Assembly: GCA_937911045.1 (NCBI GenBank)
Contig: CALEPX010000061.1
Coordinates: forward strand, 1-57,860
Length of the DNA stretch: 57,860 bases
Reading direction: 5' to 3'
Source: an uncultured Fretibacterium sp.
GTDB taxonomy: Bacteria > Synergistota > Synergistia > Synergistales > Aminobacteriaceae
The position numbers and the translations under genes are program-made. Shown in pieces: positions 53,176-57,860 of the stretch. The notes under the pieces are model-generated. The model was not told where the DNA came from. It did no database searches and saw only the letters and a program-made list of their open reading frames with translations. How positions within the stretch are numbered: position 1 is the first letter of the stretch; every line of letters begins with the position of its first letter.

Positions 53176-53643
53176 TTACTCGAACCAGCCTTTGAGCATG
53201 TCGCGCGTGATTCTGCCACGAATTAATTTACCGGATTTCCAGTTTGCATTCGGGTACGCGGCTTTGAGATCTCGGAAACTTTTCTCGACCGTAGAGCCTC
53301 CAGACGTAGCGAACACGTAAATATTTTTCCCGGATATATTGCAGCTCTCAAGAAACGTGTTAATTATGTGCGGCGCGGTGTACCACCAAACCGGAAACCC
53401 GATGAATATATTCTCGTACTCACCAAGATTGGGTAACGCACCAGAAATTTCCGGACGTGAATTTTTCTCGCGCATTTCGACTGAACTACGGCTCTGATTA
53501 TCCATCCAGTTCAGATCAGCTTGTGAATATAATTGCGCAGGTTTAATCTCGTACAAATCCGCGTCAACTAATCCGGATAAAGCTTCGGCAACTTTTCCTG
53601 TGATGCCGCTTGCTGAAAAATATGCTACAAGATTCTTGCTCAT
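53176..53643 (-). CDS. Flavodoxin-like protein
   Basis: A 155-residue flavodoxin-type protein. The FMN-binding loop is AYFSASGITGKVAEAL, followed by IFIGFPVWWYTAPHIINTFL and VFATSGGSTVEKS, as in the Flavodoxin_4 group, which often acts as an FMN-dependent reductase. GGAGG upstream supports the ATG. It is the first gene of the run with hisZ, hisG and hisD; a link to histidine synthesis is not known. Confidence 0.9.
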   Translation of the reverse strand: MSKNLVAYFSASGITGKVAEALSGLVDADLYEIKPAQLYSQADLNWMDNQSRSSVEMREKNSRPEISGALPNLGEYENIFIGFPVWWYTAPHIINTFLESCNISGKNIYVFATSGGSTVEKSFRDLKAAYPNANWKSGKLIRGRITRDMLKGWFE

Positions 53644-53661
53644 TCAAAATTCCTCCGTGTT

Positions 53662-53691
53662 TATCAAATATCAAATTATCTATCAAATATC
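53662..53691. repeat. Two direct repeats TATCAAATATC in a divergent promoter region
   Basis: Perfect 11-base copies at 53662-53672 and 53681-53691, starts 19 bases apart (about two helical turns), between the flavodoxin and thiT genes. A possible operator. Confidence 0.6.
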
Positions 53692-53802
53692 GAAATTCTA
53701 GCACAAAGTTTTTTTGTGTGATATTATTTGCAACATATAAGTTAGACTTGCGGATTTTTCATTTTTAATTCTCATTTTTAATCCTTAACGGAGGTGTTTT
53801 TC

Positions 53803-54327
53803 ATGGCGCAGGAAAATTCGGCTAGAAATTCTCGTGAACATACCAAAATTCTTGTCGAGGGTGCGTTGTGTTTGGCATTATCAATCGTGCTTTCGAAATT
53901 CAATTTATTCGTGATGCCTCAGGGTGGTGCTGTCGATTGCAGTTTGTTGCCCGTGATGCTTTTCTCGTATCGACACGGCGTGAAATGGGGACTTGGTGCC
54001 GGAGCTTTATCCGGAATTTTGCGAATGTTCTTCGGTGGTTACGTTTACAATCCGATTCAGGCTTTGCTCGATTATCCGTTGGCGTTTGCCTGCACAGGAT
54101 TATGCGCGATTGCCCCGAAAATTCTGGGATTCGTTCTGGCATTTGTGTGTCACGCGTTCTTTAGTATTTTATAGGGTGTGTTATTTTTTGCTGAATATGC
54201 TCCGGAAGGTCAGAACGTGATAATTTACTCAATCGTCTATAACTTGCCATACTTGACGCTCAAGTACATACTCTCCGGAATTTTGGCGTTCATAATCTGG
54301 AAATCTCTACAGAAAATTCTGCCGTAA
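53803..54327 (+). pseudogene. thiT: Thiamine transporter subunit ThiT, interrupted by an in-frame TAG
   Basis: The frame from ATG 53803 (GGAGGTG upstream) gives a six-span S component of the ECF class with ThiT motifs: MPQGGAVDCSLLPVMLFSYR, YNPIQALLDYPLAFACTGL. A TAG at 54172-54174 stops it after about 123 codons; the same frame continues GVLFFAEYAPEGQNVIIYSI, VYNLPYLTLKYILSG to TAA at 54325. The continuation is the conserved ThiT C-terminus. The stop replaces the Ser of the HxxSGV pattern (TCG to TAG would be a single change). Without it the protein would be about 174 residues, the usual length. No TPP riboswitch was seen upstream. Confidence 0.85.
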
Positions 54328-54337
54328 AAACCCAAAA

Positions 54338-54374
54338 AAGAATCCCCCAAATTTTCCCGGGAAGGATTCTTTTT
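54338..54374. terminator. Bidirectional terminator between thiT and gltP remnants
   Basis: AAGAATCC (54338-54345) pairs with GGATTCTT (54364-54371). T runs lie on both sides (six A at 54334-54339 for the minus strand). Confidence 0.75.
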
Positions 54375-54466
54375 ACTTATATTTCAATGCACGCAAAGCG
54401 GTAAACGGACTCTCCACTTATGCGACAAATTCCAGTGATATAAACACTTTTAGGAGAAATACACGG

Positions 54467-55708
54467 TTATGAGTTTAGCTCTTCGCCCTCAGTTGACGCA
54501 ACTACAGCACAAACCGCCGTATCACCAACAACGTTAATGCAAGTTCTGGCAGCGTCGAGAATGACATCAATTCCAGCAACAAGCGCAATTCCCTCAATCG
54601 GAAGCCCCACACTCGTCAAAACCATCGTCAACATGATCAAGCCAGCTCCGGGAACTCCTGCCGTGCCAATCGAAGCCAATGTTGCAGTCGCTACGATTCC
54701 GATTTGCATTTCCAAAGTCAGCGGAATATTAAACGCCTGAGCCACGAATAACGCGCAAACTCCCTAATACAAAGCTGTTCCGTCCATGTTAATCGTCGCG
54801 CCCAATGGCAGCACAAACGAGCTGACACCCTCCGAAACTCCAAGATTCTCGCGAACATTCGATAACGTCACAGGCAAAGTCCCGGAACTCGAACGTGTAA
54901 CGAACGCCGTAATTGCTGCCTCCTGAACTCCTTTGAAAAACCAGACTGGCGATCTCCTGCAAACAAGCCCGATCATGCCAGAGTAAACCAGAAGCGCATG
55001 AAGCACACACGCAACATAAACAGCTCCGATAACTTTCGCGAACGGGGCTAATATTGCGACACCGAATTTCGCAGCCGTCACAGCTATCAAAGCAAACACA
55101 CCGTACGGCGCAACCGACATGACCATGTGTGTCACAGCGTACATGACTTCAGCAACATTCTCGAAAAATTCCGCGATTTTCCTGCCGCGTTCACCAGCGA
55201 TTATGCACGCTACTCCGAAGAATAACGCAAACACGATTATTTGCAGCATATTCGCATTCACCATTGAGGCAATCGGATTCGTCGGGAAAATGTCAAGTAT
55301 TACATCTGTGAAAGCTTTTGCTTCTCTCGCATTCGCCGTAAGTCCCGCTGGAATATTCATGCCAACTCCGGGCTGGAAAACATTTCCGAACGCAAGACCG
55401 ATTACTATCGCAACAGCAGTTGTCACAAGATATAGAACGAGCGTTTTGATACCGATTCTGCCGAGTTTCCTGACATCTCCGACAGCAGCAGTCCCGGCAA
55501 CTAACGACGAAAACACCAACGGCACGATCAGCATCATCAACAGGCGCAGAAATATTTTCCCGACCAAATCGACGAACGGCATCACGTACGCGCTCAAAAC
55601 ATGACTGTCAGGAACTACCGGACCGACCAAAAATCCGAAAATTATTCCCAACACGAAGCCAATCGAGATCTTCACAAGCAACGAAACACGCTTATTACTA
55701 TTTGCCAT
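54467..55708 (-). pseudogene. Sodium:dicarboxylate/glutamate symporter (DAACS family), interrupted by an in-frame TAG
   Basis: The frame from ATG 55708 (AGGAGG upstream) encodes a GltP/GltT-like transporter with about eight spans and two hairpins. The first hairpin is TRSSSGTLPVTL, followed by LPLGATINMDGTALY, where TAG (plus-strand 54764-54766) interrupts it. The next codons in frame read GVCALFVAQAFNIPLTLEMQ, then GTAGVPGAGLIMLTMVLTSV and INVVGDTAVCAVVAS. The residue at the stop is a Gln in close relatives (MDGTALYQ), so CAG to TAG is a single transition. The C-terminal third, needed for substrate and sodium binding, would be lost. Total about 413 residues if read through. Confidence 0.88.
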
Positions 55709-55783
55709 AAAATTTTCCTCCTGATATTCGCAAAGTAAAAATTAGTCGTAATTCTACAATAATTTGCTCTATTTTGGAACGCT

Positions 55784-55816
55784 AAAAAACCCCTCCCGAA
55801 GTTTCTCCGAGAAGGG
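55784..55816 (-). terminator. Terminator of thrS
   Basis: Read on the minus strand: CCCTTCTCG (55808-55816) pairs with CGGGAGGGG (55790-55798), followed by six T. Confidence 0.8.
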
Positions 55817-55843
55817 CAATTATTTTCATTACGTGTTGTATCG

Positions 55844-57745
55844 CTATTTAATCGGGTTGAACTCCTGACCAAGCAATTTCAGGAAATCGTCATAGCTCAT
55901 GCTGCCCAAATCGCCCTTCGAACGTTCGCGCACTGCCACGAGATTATTATCTTTCTCATTATCGCCTATAACGAGCATGTACGGAACTTTCTGCATCTGA
56001 GCATCACGGATTTTTCGCCCGAGTTTCTCATTGCGTGTATCAATCTCAACGCGCAAATTATCGCCCATCAATTTATCGCGCAAAGCATTCGCATAATCTA
56101 GCTGCTTGTCCGAGACAGGAATAATTCTCACCTGAACCGGTGCAAGCCAATACGGGAAAGCTCCGGCATAATGTTCGATCAAAATTCCCAGGAATCTCTC
56201 TACGCTTCCGAAAACAACTCTGTGCAATAATACCGGCGTGTGTTCCGCACCATCTTCGCCGATATACGTTACGTCAAATCTTGCCGGCATCTGGAAATCC
56301 AACTGGATCGTGCCGCATTGCCAAGTTCTGCCGATACAATCTTCCAGATGAAAATCGATCTTCGGTCCGTAAAAAGCTCCGTCACCAGGATTAATCGTGT
56401 ATGGAGTATTTGTGCTTTCGAGGGCTTCACGTAAAGCAGCTTCAGCAGTCTGCCATTGTTCGTCTGTTCCCATTGAGTCTTCAGGTCTGGTTGATAACTC
56501 GACGTAATACTTGAACCCGAAAACTTCTGTGTAAACGTACTTGTCAAGCTCCATAATTCTCATGACTTCATCGCGAATTTGTGAATGCTCGATATAAGTG
56601 TGAGCGTCGTCCTGAGTGAAGCATCTAACGCGCATCAATCCGTGCAAAACACCGCTGCGTTCGTGCCTGTGAACGATTCCTAATTCAGCAAGTCTCATCG
56701 GCAATTCACGATAGCTGCGTAACTGCGTCTTGTAAACCAGAATGCTTCCCGGGCAATTCATCGGTTTAATCGCGAAAGGCTTCTCGTCAATTTCGGTCAG
56801 GTACATGTTCTCGCGATAATGATCCCAGTGACCGGATCGCAGCCATAATTCACGATCAAGAATCTGCGGAGTTTTTATCTCGACATAGCCGCGTTTCATG
56901 TGTTCACGCCGCCAAAATTCGATCAGCGTATTCATAATCGCAACGCCTTTCGGATGGAAGAACGGGAATCCCGGACCTTCTTCGTGCAAGCTGAACAGGT
57001 CTAAATCTTTGCCGAGTTTTCTGTGATCGCGTAATTTCGCCTCTTCCATGCGTTTGAGATAAGCTTTGAGTTCGTCTGGTGTCGCAAAAGCCGTACCGTA
57101 AATTCTCGTGAGCATTTTGTTTTTCTCACTGCCGCGCCAATAAGCACCCGCAACTGACAGCAACTTGAAATTGTGAAGTTTGGACGTATCCGGAACATGA
57201 GGACCTCTGCATAAATCAGCGTATTCGCCTTGTTTATAAAGCGAGACTGTTGGAGCGTCAATTTCTGAGATCAGCTCGACTTTATACGGATCGTTTTTGC
57301 CCCTGAAAAATTCCAGAGCTTCGGACTTCGGCAAATCTTCGCGAGTGATTTTTTCGGCTTGACCGACGATTTTGCGCATTTCAGATTCGATCTTCGGCAA
57401 ATCCTGCTCTGTTATGCTGCCTGCAACGTCAATGTCATAATAGAATCCGTCTTTAATTGCCGGACCGACTCCGAAATGTGTACCCGGGTATAATCTTTCG
57501 ACAGCCTGAGCCATCAAGTGAGCCGTGCTGTGTCGCAAAATTTCCAGTCCCTCGGGAGAATCATTCGTGATTGCGTTAATAACTCCGCCGTGAGAAACTT
57601 CGCGCGACAAATCAAATTCTTCGCCGTCCAAATTCGCAGCGATAACTTTTTTTCCGTCGAGTTTGAGATCTTTCAGAACGTCTGAAATTTTCACGCTGTC
57701 CTGTTCGTAATTTAATTTTTTATCTTCGTGTTCAAATATTAGCAA
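55844..57745 (-). CDS. thrS: Threonyl-tRNA synthetase
   Basis: A 633-residue class II synthetase with the usual N-terminal TGS domain, second additional domain with HSTAHLMAQAV, catalytic core (GVAIMNTLIEFWRREHMKRG; MNCPGSILVYK; ELGIVHRHERSG; HRVVFGSVERFLGILIEH) and anticodon domain. I place the start at the TTG at 57745, nine bases after AGGTG, because the TGS domain begins there; a GTG at 57799 is an in-frame alternative without a ribosome site. It charges tRNA-Thr. A terminator follows. Confidence 0.96.
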   Translation of the reverse strand: MLIFEHEDKKLNYEQDSVKISDVLKDLKLDGKKVIAANLDGEEFDLSREVSHGGVINAITNDSPEGLEILRHSTAHLMAQAVERLYPGTHFGVGPAIKDGFYYDIDVAGSITEQDLPKIESEMRKIVGQAEKITREDLPKSEALEFFRGKNDPYKVELISEIDAPTVSLYKQGEYADLCRGPHVPDTSKLHNFKLLSVAGAYWRGSEKNKMLTRIYGTAFATPDELKAYLKRMEEAKLRDHRKLGKDLDLFSLHEEGPGFPFFHPKGVAIMNTLIEFWRREHMKRGYVEIKTPQILDRELWLRSGHWDHYRENMYLTEIDEKPFAIKPMNCPGSILVYKTQLRSYRELPMRLAELGIVHRHERSGVLHGLMRVRCFTQDDAHTYIEHSQIRDEVMRIMELDKYVYTEVFGFKYYVELSTRPEDSMGTDEQWQTAEAALREALESTNTPYTINPGDGAFYGPKIDFHLEDCIGRTWQCGTIQLDFQMPARFDVTYIGEDGAEHTPVLLHRVVFGSVERFLGILIEHYAGAFPYWLAPVQVRIIPVSDKQLDYANALRDKLMGDNLRVEIDTRNEKLGRKIRDAQMQKVPYMLVIGDNEKDNNLVAVRERSKGDLGSMSYDDFLKLLGQEFNPIK

Positions 57746-57820
57746 TTCGTGTAACACCTGCCTGTCAAAAATTTTCGCAATATTTTCGGATAATATCACG
57801 TTCGCGAGACTGTCGCAAGC

Positions 57821-57860
57821 TTATGAATATTTACGTTTGAGAGCAATTTCTTCGAGTAAT
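57821..57860 (-). CDS. 3' end of an unidentified gene (partial)
   Basis: On the minus strand the last 40 bases of the window end a frame reading LLEEIALKRKYS then TAA at 57821-57823. The gene lies beyond the window and cannot be identified; it would be upstream of thrS on the same strand. Confidence 0.3.
   Translation of the reverse strand, partial: LLEEIALKRKYS

Noticed and set aside
53644..53802. TPP riboswitch upstream of thiT
   Set aside because: The conserved CUGAGA core and helical arms are not present.
21406..55708. Reassignment of TAG or TAA to sense
   Set aside because: TAG ends intact genes here (for example at 1156, 2302 and 15539) and TAA ends many others, so general reassignment does not fit; suppression in specific cases remains open.

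Overview
The window is a single bacterial contig, most likely from a member of the Synergistota (Synergistetes). The strongest evidence is two surface proteins (ending at 33875 and 36729) whose C-termini have the Gly-Gly-Cys, short hydrophobic stretch, basic tail layout known as the Synergist-CTERM sorting signal. A full three-gene TRAP transporter, many TTG starts and an S-adenosylhomocysteine hydrolase/deaminase pair fit this. The flagellin gene suggests a motile cell. Several genes carry single nonsense codons or are cut short, so accessory functions are being lost.

Layout. 1-3.9 kb: end of a nucleoside/simple-sugar type ABC importer operon (ATPase, two permeases, small membrane protein). 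3.9-6.2 kb: a compact peptide-modification locus, with a divergent HxlR-type regulator, a 44-residue peptide with four Ser-Cys-Gly repeats, a radical SAM/SPASM maturase and a nitroreductase. 6.3-9.5 kb: LprI-like secreted protein and a TRAP transporter (P, Q, M). 9.5-13.3 kb: PatB/MalY-type C-S lyase, two DNA-binding-type proteins and BirA. 13.3-14.0 kb: six tRNA genes behind one strong promoter. 14-17.2 kb: a membrane-anchored putative regulator, two small proteins, tRNA-Ala and a coiled-coil membrane protein. 17.3-21.2 kb: very large flagellin with a sigma-28-type promoter, then GAPDH. 21.2-22 kb: remnants of a metalloid-type (ArsR) locus. 22-28.8 kb: SecA, a transglutaminase-like secreted protein, ArgS and a FtsB/DivIC-like protein. 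28.9-36.7 kb: a broken DUF4160/DUF2442 pair, a promoter followed directly by a 12-unit pentanucleotide repeat, and a mosaic set of surface-protein genes. 36.9-40.8 kb: SAH/MTA deaminase and AhcY, then a divergent M20 peptidase. 40.8-53.6 kb (minus strand): Rel, RecJ, TadA, a YhcH-like protein, a 1487-residue helicase fusion, HisD-HisG-HisZ and a flavodoxin. 53.8-57.9 kb: thiT and gltP-type transporter genes, each broken by one amber codon, then ThrS.

Most interesting points: (1) the peptide/radical SAM/nitroreductase locus, with a terminator-like hairpin between precursor and maturase; (2) a fusion protein carrying a RecQ-like region that has lost its ATPase motifs, a UvrD-type helicase and an AddB-like iron-sulfur nuclease domain; (3) a promoter/microsatellite/leader-hairpin arrangement ahead of a large secreted protein, which looks built for variable expression; (4) at least four genes interrupted by one in-frame stop each while the downstream frame is still readable.

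All family calls are from reading the sequence; no database search was run.
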